From Bacteroidales bacterium UBA1184 (GTDB lineage Bacteria; Bacteroidota; Bacteroidia; Bacteroidales; ML635J-15), in NCBI GenBank assembly GCA_002310235.1, contig DBYO01000010.1:3174-62827 (forward strand): 59,654 nucleotides of DNA, in the 5' to 3' direction. This document shows positions 39,539-48,724 of this stretch, one piece after another (the first letter of the stretch is position 1; each line of letters starts with the position of its first letter). The position numbers and the translations under genes were made by a program. The notes below the pieces were generated by a model. It had not been told where the DNA came from and did not search any database. It was given only the letters and a program-made list of their open reading frames with translations.

Positions 39539-41494
39539 ATGAAGAAATTATTTTGCATATTGATTTTGTCGCTCATTTGCGGATTCGTGTTTTCGCAGAA
39601 CGAGGAATATCATACCAAGTCGAAGGCTGCCATAAAGAGTTTCGAAAAGGCTGTTGCATACTACCAGAATGGCAAGACCGACCAGACTGTAAAGTTCGCC
39701 TTGCAGGAGGTTGATAATGCAATTGCCAAGGATTCGATGTTTATCGAAGCATATCTGCTAAAGGCTGAAATTTATGATTTCCTTGGGGATATAAAAACGT
39801 CAATACACTTTTATGAAAAAGTTGACGAGATAGATCCGCATTTTGACTATGGCATAACCCTCAAACTTGCGATGCACAATTACGGCATTGGCGACTATGC
39901 TTCGGCAAAGAAATTTATCGACTTTTTTTACGAAAATGCTGATCTTGATGTATATAAGAAATTTGATACCGACCGTTTGCGCGAATACATAACTTTTTCG
40001 GACAGTGCTGTGCGTAATCCTGTGAACTTTAAGCCACGGAGTGTAGGCAAGATTAACACCGAATGGGACGAGTATTGGCCGTCGCTTTCTGCCGACGAGG
40101 AAATGCTGGTGTTTACTAGGCAAATACCTCTGAATAAAAATAATCCATCACGTAGTCAGACCAACATGAACGAGGATTTGTTCTATGCTTACCGCAATCC
40201 ACAGACAGGTAAATACGATTCGGGAGCACCGCTTCCTGGAAGAATCAATACTGAGCTAAATGAAGGCGCTCAATGTATTTCGGCAGATGGAAAAACATGT
40301 GTGATAACGGCTTGTAATCGACCAGATGGCAAGGGAAGTTGTGATTTGTATATAATGTTTTGGGAAGGTAAGCAGTGGTCGCAGCCGCAGAATATGCGCT
40401 CGGTAAACACAGAATCCTGGGAAAGCAACCCGTCGTTGTCGTCTGATGGAAAGTATTTGTATTTTTCGTCATCGCGCTCGGGAGGATTCGGTAAGACCGA
40501 CATTTGGCGCGTCCAGATCGACAGCAAGGGAAATGCCTTGAAGCCTGCTGAAAACCTTGGTGGAAGGATAAATACGCCATACGAGGACATTTCTCCGTTC
40601 ATACACCCAGACTGCAAGACCTTGTATTTTGCGTCCAAGGGACATCCAGGACTTGGTAGTTACGACTTATTTGTTGCAAAGACTGAGGACGAAGGCAAAA
40701 CTTGGTCGAAGCCGAAAAACCTGGGCTATCCGATAAATACCTTGGGAGAGGAGAGAAGCCTTATCGTGAACGCAAAAGGCGACCTTGCAATGTTCTCGTC
40801 ATCGGGAACCAAGCGTGACTTGGACATATACGGCTTCGAACTTCCACCAGATGTTAAGCCACTGACGGTCACATACGTCAAGGGTTATATCTACGATTCG
40901 AAGACCAACGAAAGGCTGAAGGCAAAATGCGAAATGCTTGATATCGAGAGTGGGGAAAAGGTTGTGGATATGTATTCGCAGGAAAACAACGGCGAATATA
41001 TGGTATGTCTGCCCATCGACAAGGACTACGCTTTCAATGTATCGCGCGAGGGTTATCTTTTCTACTCTGAGAATTTTTCGCTCACCAACCTTGAGCATCC
41101 CGAGGAGCCGTACATTATGAACATTCCGTTGCAGCCGATAGAAAAGGGTGTGACGGTGGTTCTGAAAAACATTTTCTTCAAGACCGACAGCTATGATTTG
41201 CTGCCCGATTCTTATACCGAGTTGGGAAAGGTGGTGGAGTATATGAATGCAAATCCGAAGATGAAGATAGAAATTGGTGGACATACCGACAACGTTGGCA
41301 CCAAAGCTTACAACAAGACCTTGTCGGAAAATCGTGCAAAGTCGGTTTTCAATTATCTTGTGTCGCAGGGAATAGCAAAAGAGCGCTTGTCGTATAGTGG
41401 ATATGATTTCTCGGTTCCGGTTGCCACCAACGACACCGAGGAAGGCCGTGCGCAAAACCGTCGTACAGAGTTTAAGGTCGTAAGTGTTGAGTAG
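39539..41494 (+). CDS. PorE-like OmpA family protein (TPR, PD40 propeller, OmpA)
   Basis: A 651-residue periplasmic/outer-membrane protein with signal peptide MKKLFCILILSLICGFVFSQ. Order of parts: TPR-like helices (~25-150), a WD40-like PD40 beta-propeller (~170-430; repeats such as SLSADEEMLVFTR, SLSSDGKYLYFSSSRSGG, DCKTLYFASKGHPG), a carboxypeptidase-regulatory-like domain (~440-525), and a C-terminal OmpA peptidoglycan-binding domain (IGGHTDNVGTKAYNKTLSE). This is the architecture of PorE of the type IX secretion system, although many paralogues exist. ATG 39539 is chosen for the signal peptide. The next gene is 3 bp away. Confidence 0.85.
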   Translation: MKKLFCILILSLICGFVFSQNEEYHTKSKAAIKSFEKAVAYYQNGKTDQTVKFALQEVDNAIAKDSMFIEAYLLKAEIYDFLGDIKTSIHFYEKVDEIDPHFDYGITLKLAMHNYGIGDYASAKKFIDFFYENADLDVYKKFDTDRLREYITFSDSAVRNPVNFKPRSVGKINTEWDEYWPSLSADEEMLVFTRQIPLNKNNPSRSQTNMNEDLFYAYRNPQTGKYDSGAPLPGRINTELNEGAQCISADGKTCVITACNRPDGKGSCDLYIMFWEGKQWSQPQNMRSVNTESWESNPSLSSDGKYLYFSSSRSGGFGKTDIWRVQIDSKGNALKPAENLGGRINTPYEDISPFIHPDCKTLYFASKGHPGLGSYDLFVAKTEDEGKTWSKPKNLGYPINTLGEERSLIVNAKGDLAMFSSSGTKRDLDIYGFELPPDVKPLTVTYVKGYIYDSKTNERLKAKCEMLDIESGEKVVDMYSQENNGEYMVCLPIDKDYAFNVSREGYLFYSENFSLTNLEHPEEPYIMNIPLQPIEKGVTVVLKNIFFKTDSYDLLPDSYTELGKVVEYMNANPKMKIEIGGHTDNVGTKAYNKTLSENRAKSVFNYLVSQGIAKERLSYSGYDFSVPVATNDTEEGRAQNRRTEFKVVSVE

Positions 41495-41497
41495 AAT

Positions 41498-42202
41498 ATG
41501 AAAAGGTTGAATGTAGCGGTAGTATTGGCTGGCGGAAGCGGTCGCAGGATGGGCGGTGAACTGCCTAAGCAATTCTTGCAGGTCGGCGATAGGCGTATAA
41601 TCGAGTATTCTATCGATGCTTTTGAAAGAAATGCTGGTATTGACGAAATTGCAGTAGTGGTAAACAAGGATTATGTCGCAGAAATGCATGAAATAATCGC
41701 TCGTAATTCGTGGACAAAGTTGAATAAAATCCTTGATGGTGGGGCAGAACGTTCCGATTCAAGTCTTTCGGCAATAAAAGCATACGAAGGTGTATGTTGT
41801 AATCTGATATTCCACGATGCGGTCCGTCCTGTGGTTTCGCAGAGGATAATTTCTGATGTAGTTTCAGCATTAAAAAAATACAATGCGGTGGCAGTGTCGG
41901 TTCCATCTACCGACACTATTGTCGAGATTGACGAATCTGGACGTTTTATAAATCGCATTCCAAAGCGTTCGAATCTTCGTTGTCAGCAAACCCCGCAAGG
42001 CTTTAGTTACGAAACTATTGCTAAGGCGTACAAACAAGCCATAGAAGATTCTTCCTTTGTTGCTACCGACGATTGTGGAGTAGTTGCAAAATATCTTCCC
42101 GAAGATAAAATTTTTGTTGTTGATGGAGATGATTCCAATATAAAGATTACATATAGGAAGGATTTGAAGATTATGAAGGTTCTTCTAGATGAAATGGTCT
42201 AG
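41498..42202 (+). CDS. IspD/TarI family cytidylyltransferase
   Basis: A 234-residue enzyme that joins a sugar- or polyol-phosphate to CTP. CTP-binding VLAGGSGRRMGGELPKQFL at the N-terminus (AGGSGRRMG), then GGAERSDSSL, FHDAVRPVVS, IPKRSNLRCQQTPQGF and TDDCGVVAKYL. The FHDAVRPVVS...TDDCGVVAKYLP style is closer to ribitol-5-phosphate cytidylyltransferases of capsule and teichoic-acid loci than to isoprenoid IspD, and its neighbours are TagD-like and CDP-glycerol-transferase-like. Since dxr is elsewhere in the window the cell also needs an IspD, so a dual or MEP role cannot be excluded. Confidence 0.8.
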   Translation: MKRLNVAVVLAGGSGRRMGGELPKQFLQVGDRRIIEYSIDAFERNAGIDEIAVVVNKDYVAEMHEIIARNSWTKLNKILDGGAERSDSSLSAIKAYEGVCCNLIFHDAVRPVVSQRIISDVVSALKKYNAVAVSVPSTDTIVEIDESGRFINRIPKRSNLRCQQTPQGFSYETIAKAYKQAIEDSSFVATDDCGVVAKYLPEDKIFVVDGDDSNIKITYRKDLKIMKVLLDEMV

Positions 42203-42240
42203 TTTTCCAAAAATGCAATTATTATCCTGAAAATCTTTAT

Positions 42241-42248
42241 TATCTTTG
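42241..42248 (+). promoter_or_regulatory. -7 box (TATCTTTG) of the TagD-like gene
   Basis: Exact match 62 bases before the ATG at 42311. It makes the surface-polymer genes a transcript separate from or additional to the PorE-like operon. Confidence 0.5.
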
Positions 42249-42310
42249 CCAATTATATTATTGTTGAAATCGGTATAATATCATATGTTCGGATATTCTA
42301 TATAAAGATT

Positions 42311-42901
42311 ATGAAACTTACATTGAAAAATACTAAAAACGAAATATTTGAAGCCTATGAAAGGCTTCAGAAAGAAGTACGGGAAATTAAGAAAAAATCA
42401 CCGGCAAGTGTAAAAAAACAATGTTCAGAGGAAGATGAGATAATTGGTTACACAACTGGTGTATATGACTTGTTTCATATCGGGCATCTTAATCTTCTGA
42501 AAAATGCTAAAGGTATGTGCGACAAGTTGATAGTAGGAGTTACGGTGGATGATTTGGTGGCTTACAAGGGCAAACAGGCAATGATTCCATTCGAGGATAG
42601 AATTGAGATTGTACGTAGTTGTCGTTATGTAGATGCGGCGGTTCCTCAATATGATATGGATAAGCTTACTGCATGTAAAAAACTTGGCGCAAAAGTCTTG
42701 TTTGTCGGTGATGATTGGTACGGAACCGACAAGTGGAAAGAATATGAGAAGAAATTCAAGAAGGAAGGAATCAGAATAGTTTATTTCCCATACACTAAAG
42801 GTATTTCATCAACAAAAATAACGCATACATTGCAGCAGGTTCGTGGTTGGACCGACGAATCGGCAAAAAAGGCACTCAAGATAAATAATGAAGATAAATA
42901 A
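42311..42901 (+). CDS. TagD-like glycerol-3-phosphate cytidylyltransferase family protein
   Basis: A 196-residue nucleotidyltransferase. After a ~40-residue charged helix (TKNEIFEAYERLQKEVREIK) comes the catalytic core: GVYDLFHIGHLNLL with the HxGH motif, the ribose-phosphate site KGKQAMIPFEDRIEIV, FVGDDWYGTDKWKEYE (the GDDW block of TagD) and the ISSTKI motif. The likely reaction is CTP plus a polyol or amino-alcohol phosphate giving a CDP-activated unit for surface polymer assembly. Two bp separate it from the PP-loop gene. Confidence 0.85.
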   Translation: MKLTLKNTKNEIFEAYERLQKEVREIKKKSPASVKKQCSEEDEIIGYTTGVYDLFHIGHLNLLKNAKGMCDKLIVGVTVDDLVAYKGKQAMIPFEDRIEIVRSCRYVDAAVPQYDMDKLTACKKLGAKVLFVGDDWYGTDKWKEYEKKFKKEGIRIVYFPYTKGISSTKITHTLQQVRGWTDESAKKALKINNEDK

Positions 42902-42903
42902 TT

Positions 42904-43944
42904 ATGGTAGATAAGGATTATTGTTTGAGTTCGTACATGGCCTTCCGTTATATTGAAGATGCCGATAAGGATTTTTATGATGGAATGCACCACAGAAATA
43001 TTCAACCTATTCCCGATAGTCAAAAGACATATGTTAAAACTGCTGACGAGATAGGTGAGGCTATCGATTCTCAGATGCGGCAGTTTGACGGAAAGAAAAA
43101 AGGCATTTTGCTTTCTGGGGGAATGGATAGTGCGATTGTGGCTTCGTTTATGAACGGAGGCAATGCTTATACTTTCAGATTTTTAGGTGGTAATTTCCAA
43201 AAAGAGGAGTTGGCTCGTGCAGAATACTTTGCGAAGTATTACAATCTTACTTTGCATTATGTGGATATCTCTTGGGATACTGTGCTTAAGTACGTGGATG
43301 CCTGCATGAAGTCTAAATGCGCTCCAGTGCATTCCATTGAACCTCAGATACTTCAGGCTGCATTGCAAGCCAAGAAAGATGGCGTTGAAATAATGTTTGT
43401 CGGCGAAAGCAGCGATCTGGTTTTTGGCGGTATGGACAAACTTCTTTCGAAGGACTGGGATTTAGATGCATTTATGAATCGCTATATGTTTACCAATCCA
43501 AAGGATGTTTTGAGAAATCCAATTGATATGTCCTACCTTTTTGAACGATATCGTATGAATGGTGGGAAAATTGATTTTCTGACGTTCATGGATGATGTTT
43601 TTTCAATAGAAAGTTCAAGTTCGTATTGGAATGCATTTTCTGTGGCAAGTATGCCTTATTACGACCCGTATGCACGATTGAAAATGTCGGAGCCGTTGGA
43701 TTTGCAAAGAGTAAGGAATGGAGAACCCAAATATTTGATTCGTGAACTTATGTCGAAACGTTATCCCGAAATCCCTGTGCCCGACAAGAATCCTATGCCT
43801 AGGCCGGTGGATAAATATTTTGAAAATTGGGAAGGTCCTCGCCGTAAGGAGTTTATAGAGAATCTGGATATGAATAAGTTTACAGGTAATCAAAAATGGC
43901 AGATGTGGTGTCTGGAAAGATGGCTGGACATGAATGATAAATAA
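42904..43944 (+). CDS. Asparagine-synthase-like PP-loop protein, copy 1
   Basis: A 346-residue ATP-pyrophosphatase. The PP-loop LLSGGMDSAIVAS binds ATP at residues ~67-79. Other AsnB-type features are AYTFRFLGG, LHYVDISWDTVLKYV, and a FGGMDKLLSKDW block. The glutaminase domain normally found at the N-terminus of AsnB is absent, replaced by ~60 residues (DKDYCLSSYMAFRYIEDADK). It must take ammonia from solution or a partner, or use another amine. In this polysaccharide setting it may amidate or aminoacylate a polymer unit. Followed by a close paralogue. Confidence 0.75.
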   Translation: MVDKDYCLSSYMAFRYIEDADKDFYDGMHHRNIQPIPDSQKTYVKTADEIGEAIDSQMRQFDGKKKGILLSGGMDSAIVASFMNGGNAYTFRFLGGNFQKEELARAEYFAKYYNLTLHYVDISWDTVLKYVDACMKSKCAPVHSIEPQILQAALQAKKDGVEIMFVGESSDLVFGGMDKLLSKDWDLDAFMNRYMFTNPKDVLRNPIDMSYLFERYRMNGGKIDFLTFMDDVFSIESSSSYWNAFSVASMPYYDPYARLKMSEPLDLQRVRNGEPKYLIRELMSKRYPEIPVPDKNPMPRPVDKYFENWEGPRRKEFIENLDMNKFTGNQKWQMWCLERWLDMNDK

Positions 43945-43986
43945 AATATCTGGTCTAGTTGTTACAATAAATAAATCAAATGAAAA

Positions 43987-45027
43987 ATGAAAGATAAGGA
44001 TTATTGTTTGAGTTCGTACATGGCTTTTCGGTATATTGATGCTGACGACAAGGACTTTTATGATGGAATGCAACACAAGAATATTGTTAGGATTCCCGAT
44101 TCTGAGAAGACTTTTGTGCGTACTGCCGAAGAAATAGGAAAAGCAATTGAGGAACAGCTTTTACAGTTTAAAGGCAAAAAAATAGGAGTTATGCTATCTG
44201 GAGGAATGGATAGCGCGATTGTGGCTTCTTATATTGGTAAGGGCGAGGCTTATACGTTTAGATTTTTGGGCGGTGAATTTCAGAATGAAGAGCTAATGCG
44301 GGCCGAGTATTATGGTAAACGTTGTAATCTGAATCTTCATTATGTCGATATCTCATGGGATACTGTGCTTAAGAATGTGGATGCTTGTATGAAGTCTAAA
44401 TGTGCTCCTGTACATTCCATTGAACCTCAGATTCTTCAAGCGGCATTGCAAGCCAAGAAAGATGGTGTGGAAATTATGCTTATTGGCGATGGAAGTGATT
44501 ATGTTTTTGGCGGTATGGATAAGTTGTTGTCGAAAGATTGGGATTTCGATGCGTTTGTCAAACGTTATTATTCCATCGACCCAGAAGAAGTGTTGAAGAA
44601 GCCGGTTGATATGTCGTATGCTTTTGAACCTTTCCGCAAGGACAATAATAAAATAGACTTTCTTGAGTTTATGCAAGGTCTAATGATAACAGAGAGTTTT
44701 AGTTCTTACAAGAACGCCTTTTCTGTAGCTGGTATGCCATATTACGATCCGTATGCAAGATTGAAGATGGCGGAGCCGTTGGATCTGAATCGTATAAGGA
44801 ATGGCGAGCCAAAATATCTTATCCGTGAGCTTATGAGTATGCGTTATCCTGAAATTCCGATCCCAGCCAAGAATCCTATGCCAAGGCCAGTTGACGTGTA
44901 TTTTGACAACTGGGATGGACCAAAGCGCAAAGAATTCAAGGAAAATCTTGATATGACGAAGTTTACGGGTAATCAGAAGTGGCAATTGTGGTGTGCAGAG
45001 CGTTTCTTGAATATGTTTGAGAACTGA
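43987..45027 (+). CDS. Asparagine-synthase-like PP-loop protein, copy 2
   Basis: Same length (346 residues) and architecture as the preceding gene, with PP-loop MLSGGMDSAIVAS. The central part is nearly identical (MKSKCAPVHSIEPQILQAAL in both) while the region ~190-245 differs most. This gene reads VKRYYSIDPEEVLKKPVDMS where copy 1 reads MNRYMFTNPKDVLRNPIDMS. The copies arose by tandem duplication and have diverged at the DNA level mostly at synonymous sites. The variable segment may set acceptor specificity. The gap between the copies is 42 bp. Confidence 0.75.
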   Translation: MKDKDYCLSSYMAFRYIDADDKDFYDGMQHKNIVRIPDSEKTFVRTAEEIGKAIEEQLLQFKGKKIGVMLSGGMDSAIVASYIGKGEAYTFRFLGGEFQNEELMRAEYYGKRCNLNLHYVDISWDTVLKNVDACMKSKCAPVHSIEPQILQAALQAKKDGVEIMLIGDGSDYVFGGMDKLLSKDWDFDAFVKRYYSIDPEEVLKKPVDMSYAFEPFRKDNNKIDFLEFMQGLMITESFSSYKNAFSVAGMPYYDPYARLKMAEPLDLNRIRNGEPKYLIRELMSMRYPEIPIPAKNPMPRPVDVYFDNWDGPKRKEFKENLDMTKFTGNQKWQLWCAERFLNMFEN

Positions 45028-45039
45028 AACTTTGATGCA

Positions 45040-46347
45040 ATGAAGTCGATAGACAAATCGTTTATGTACCAGTTGCGCTTGTTGTGGGCGTATAAAGATT
45101 TACTGCGCAATCATTTCAAACCTATTACAAACTGGTATATAAAGAAATTCCGTGCCGCTCAGTTGCAAGCAGCTCATAAGCTGCAAGGGAAGAAATGCCT
45201 TGATGTTGCTTTCTTTTTGTCTATTCCAGGTATGTGGAAGCACGATACTTTGTTCGAGGCAATGCAAAAAGATCCTCATTATCATCCGTACATAGTAATC
45301 ACTCTTTATTCGCAATACAAGGGGTTCGAGAAGGCTGAGATGTTGAAAGTGCTCGAACGGACACGTCAGTTTGCTGAAAGCAAAGGGTATGAATATGTTA
45401 TTCCTTATGATGATAAGTCGGGAAAGTGGTTGGACGTGAAGAAATTGTATCATCCTGATATTGTGTTTTTCACTGCACCATACAAAGATACTTTACCTCA
45501 AAACTTTATATACCACTACAAGGATACATTGACCTGTTATTTGCCATACGCTATTACATCGCTCAATTATTACAAGACCAACTATAATCTTATTTCAACC
45601 AATATTGTAGGAATTTATTTTGTCGAAACACTCATCCATAAGGAATTGGCATATAAATATTCGCGTAACTATGCCGAAAATGTTGTAGTGTCTGGACATC
45701 CTGCTACAGAAGTCTTTCTGAATCCGAACCATTCTCCTCACGACGAATGGAAAAAGCAGTCGAAGCCTAAGAAACGTGTCATATATGCTCCGCACCATTC
45801 CATTGATTTCGACAATAATGCTACGTTTATGGATAATGGTGAGGCTATTCTGGCTCTAGCCGAGAAGTATTCCGATGATATACAGTTCGCTTTCAAGCCT
45901 CACCAACTGCTAAAATTCAAGTTGCAACAGGTGTGGGGAGAAGAGAAAACCGAGGAATATTATCGTAGATGGGAAAGCATGGAAAATACTCAGCTGGTAA
46001 CCGATAGCTACGAGGATTTGTTTCTTACTTCCGATGCTATGATTCATGATTGTGGTTCATTTACAGTAGAGTACATTTTCACTCAAAAACCTGTGATGTA
46101 TTTGTGTAAGGATGAGGATATGTCCGATAAGTTCAACCCATTTGGCATTAAGGCTTTTGATTGTCACTACCATGGACTTTCTATAGATGATATTGAGCAT
46201 TTCCTCAAGGAAGTGGTAGTTGGAGGCAATGATCCTATGATGGTTCAAAGAGAGCAGTTTTATGACGATTATCTGGCTTCAAAAGACGGAGTGTTGCCAT
46301 CGCAGAAGATGTTGCAAATTATTGAAGATACTATCAATGGGAAATAA
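45040..46347 (+). CDS. CDP-glycerol glycerophosphotransferase-like protein
   Basis: A 435-residue peripheral membrane transferase (TagB/TagF fold, GT-B type). The acceptor half comprises ~1-230. The donor half has VVVSGHPATEVFL, RVIYAPHHSID, FAFKPHQLLKFKL and the family-defining LTSDAMIHDCGSFTVEYIF followed by KPVMYLC, where SDxxIxDxSS/G binds the CDP-polyol. Such enzymes add or polymerise glycerol- or ribitol-phosphate. The two nucleotidyltransferases upstream would supply CDP donors. Confidence 0.85.
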   Translation: MKSIDKSFMYQLRLLWAYKDLLRNHFKPITNWYIKKFRAAQLQAAHKLQGKKCLDVAFFLSIPGMWKHDTLFEAMQKDPHYHPYIVITLYSQYKGFEKAEMLKVLERTRQFAESKGYEYVIPYDDKSGKWLDVKKLYHPDIVFFTAPYKDTLPQNFIYHYKDTLTCYLPYAITSLNYYKTNYNLISTNIVGIYFVETLIHKELAYKYSRNYAENVVVSGHPATEVFLNPNHSPHDEWKKQSKPKKRVIYAPHHSIDFDNNATFMDNGEAILALAEKYSDDIQFAFKPHQLLKFKLQQVWGEEKTEEYYRRWESMENTQLVTDSYEDLFLTSDAMIHDCGSFTVEYIFTQKPVMYLCKDEDMSDKFNPFGIKAFDCHYHGLSIDDIEHFLKEVVVGGNDPMMVQREQFYDDYLASKDGVLPSQKMLQIIEDTINGK

Positions 46348-46420
46348 CCCATAAATAGTTATTGGGAGGTTTGCCAAAGCGAAAAGAATATTTAGGTGGT
46401 GGCGATGTCTTATTTTTTTG

Positions 46421-46428
46421 TAATTTTG
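46421..46428 (+). promoter_or_regulatory. -7-like box (TAATTTTG) before the GT2 gene
   Basis: Match located 18 bases before the ATG at 46447. No clear -33 element. Confidence 0.35.
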
Positions 46429-46446
46429 CTTTTTTGAATATTGTTT

Positions 46447-47457
46447 ATGGTGAAAGTTTCTGTAATACTTCCTGTTTACGGTGTTGCTCAGTATATTGAA
46501 AAATGTACGGCTTCGTTGCTGTCGCAAACTCTGGACGATATGGAGTTCATATTTGTGGACGACCATGGACCCGACAATAGCATCGAGCTGGTGCAGAATA
46601 TGATCGCCGACCATCCTCGCAAAGACCAGTTTGTATTCCTTAAACCTGAGCATAACTTGGGTGCTGGTATGGCTCGCAATTTTGCAATACCATATGCAAA
46701 AGGCGAGTACATTGCTTTCGTTGATAGCGACGACTGGATTGAAAATGATATGTTTGATAGGATGTATGCTGAAGCAAAAAAGTACGACAGCGATTTGTGT
46801 TGCTGTCAGATGCAAAAGGTTTATCCCGATGGACGTCGTGGCGATATCCTGAAGAATCCGTTTATTGGAAATGGCGAAATATCGGATGAAAAACGTTCGT
46901 ATTTCCTTACTCACTATGTTTCGCAGTTTACATCGCTCATATACAGAAAGACATTGATAGACCAGTATGGCATTCGTTTCCCAGAAGAACGCAGTGCCGA
47001 CGACAGTTATTTCGTTTCGTGTGTGCTGATGCTGGCAAAGTCGATTTCATACGTTGATGAACCGTTTTATCTGTATCTTATCCGTCCCGGCTCGGTGTGT
47101 ACGACAAAGGATAGCACAAAATACCAGAAACGACTGGCAGTTTTCAATAAATTGCTTGCTTTTTCGAAGCAAAACGGAGTTTACGATAATTTCAAGCCCG
47201 AAGTCGATTTTATGTATATCAAGAAAGGCTATCTGTCCACGGTGTTCAATTATGTGACGAATTCTACCGATCCTAACAAGGAAACAATAGCTTCCATATA
47301 CGACGAATTGTTGAGGCAGATTCCCGACTACAAGTCGAATCGCTTCTACAGGTCTAATTTCAAATTGCGCGCGCTAATGACATTTATCAGGACATTCCCC
47401 AGGTTTGCTGTAAAGTTTATAAAATATTACTCGAAGCGCAAAGAATATGTCGTTTAA
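46447..47457 (+). CDS. Family 2 glycosyltransferase
   Basis: A 336-residue GT-A enzyme. VSVILPVYGVAQYIEKC, FIFVDDHGPDNSIELV, NLGAGMARNFAIPYAKGEYIAF in parts (GAGMARN, AFVDSDDWIE with the DxD-like metal site) and ERSADDSYFVS as the acceptor-base region. No membrane helix, and a basic C-terminus (FIKYYSKRKEYVV) that could touch the membrane. It probably adds a sugar to the surface polymer made by the preceding genes. ATG 46447 is chosen over a TTG at 46441. Confidence 0.88.
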   Translation: MVKVSVILPVYGVAQYIEKCTASLLSQTLDDMEFIFVDDHGPDNSIELVQNMIADHPRKDQFVFLKPEHNLGAGMARNFAIPYAKGEYIAFVDSDDWIENDMFDRMYAEAKKYDSDLCCCQMQKVYPDGRRGDILKNPFIGNGEISDEKRSYFLTHYVSQFTSLIYRKTLIDQYGIRFPEERSADDSYFVSCVLMLAKSISYVDEPFYLYLIRPGSVCTTKDSTKYQKRLAVFNKLLAFSKQNGVYDNFKPEVDFMYIKKGYLSTVFNYVTNSTDPNKETIASIYDELLRQIPDYKSNRFYRSNFKLRALMTFIRTFPRFAVKFIKYYSKRKEYVV

Positions 47458-47478
47458 TGATTATAACGGGAAAGCACT

Positions 47479-48714
47479 ATGGATTTAATAATTGGAGCAG
47501 GAATAACGGGACTTACCTACGCAGCCCGAACATCTAACGACTATTTGATAGTTGAGAAGGAAAACGAAATAGGCGGGTATTGCCGTACACATTATTCAGG
47601 CGACTATGTCTGGGATTATTCAGGACATTTTTTTCATTTCCAGCATTCTGATATTAAGGATTATGTAATGGAAAAATTGTCTAAGGACGAAGTTCTTAAT
47701 GTTTATAAATATACACAGATATATTACAAAGGACGTCTTGTGGATTATCCTTTCCAGATGAATATTCATCAGCTTGAAAAGGAAGAATTTATTGATTGCC
47801 TTTACGATCTTTTTGCAGTAAAGCGTGATGGTGCTGCCGAATCTTTCAAGGATATGTTGTATGCAAAGTTCGGTAAGTCTATTTCCGAAAAATTCTTAAT
47901 TCCATACAATGAAAAACTTTATGCAACAGACCTTGACAGTCTTGATGTTGATGCAATGGGACGTTTCTTCCCATATGCCGACAAAGAACAGATAATATTG
48001 AATTTCAGGAATTCTAAGAATCAGTCGTATAATTCGTTTTTCTTATATCCAAAACAAGGTGTGATAAAGGTTGTAGAGTCGGTGGCAGCAAGGGTAGATG
48101 CTAATAAAATAGCTCTGAATGAGCAGCTTGTTTCTATCGATATCGAGAAAAAAATAGCAGTAACCGACAAGCGAACACTCCATTACGATAATTTGATTTC
48201 GACGGTTCCGTTCCCATGTCTGCTCGATATGGCGCAGGTGCCATACGACAGAAATGTGTATTCGTGCAACAAGGTTGTTGTGTTCAATATTGGCTTCGAC
48301 AGGAAAGGTGCCGATACGAAAAACAACTGGATATATTTCCCCGATAAGGACATAGTTTTCTATCGTGTAGGATTCTATGACAATATTATTGGCCTTGACA
48401 AAATGTCGCTGTACGTGGAAGTCGGATTCGCTCATAACGATATGGTCGAAGAAAAGGCTTTTTATAAGCATGTGCTTGCCGATTTGAAGAAAGTCGGAAT
48501 AGTAGGTCCTGAACAAGTTGTTGATTATGAGTGTGTCGTAATGGATCCCGCTTATGTTCATATTACGCAAAAGTCAGAAGCCGACAAGGTTGAAAAGATG
48601 AATTTGTTGAATTCACGAGGAATATATTCTATCGGACGTTATGGAGAATGGAAGTATTGTTCGTTAGAAGACAATATGCACGATGCGTTTATGTTGGCAG
48701 AAAGACTAAAATAG
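47479..48714 (+). CDS. FAD-dependent oxidoreductase related to UDP-galactopyranose mutase
   Basis: A 411-residue flavoprotein. The N-terminal Rossmann motif LIIGAGITGLTYA and VEKENEIGGYCRT (E plus GG) bind FAD. DYSGHFFHF, YYKGRLVDYPFQMNIHQL and FLIPYNEKLYATDLDSLD match proteins annotated as UDP-galactopyranose mutase-like or protoporphyrinogen-oxidase-like in polysaccharide clusters. A C-terminal IYSIGRYGEWKYCSLEDN closes the FAD site. The substrate is probably a nucleotide sugar. True mutase residues could not be verified. 21 bp after the GT2 gene. Confidence 0.78.
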   Translation: MDLIIGAGITGLTYAARTSNDYLIVEKENEIGGYCRTHYSGDYVWDYSGHFFHFQHSDIKDYVMEKLSKDEVLNVYKYTQIYYKGRLVDYPFQMNIHQLEKEEFIDCLYDLFAVKRDGAAESFKDMLYAKFGKSISEKFLIPYNEKLYATDLDSLDVDAMGRFFPYADKEQIILNFRNSKNQSYNSFFLYPKQGVIKVVESVAARVDANKIALNEQLVSIDIEKKIAVTDKRTLHYDNLISTVPFPCLLDMAQVPYDRNVYSCNKVVVFNIGFDRKGADTKNNWIYFPDKDIVFYRVGFYDNIIGLDKMSLYVEVGFAHNDMVEEKAFYKHVLADLKKVGIVGPEQVVDYECVVMDPAYVHITQKSEADKVEKMNLLNSRGIYSIGRYGEWKYCSLEDNMHDAFMLAERLK

Positions 48715-48724
48715 TTGCTTTTAG

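Noticed and set aside
40799..41689. 296-codon antisense frame across the PorE-like and cytidylyltransferase genes
   Set aside because: It spans two well-supported genes and lacks any recognisable protein feature.
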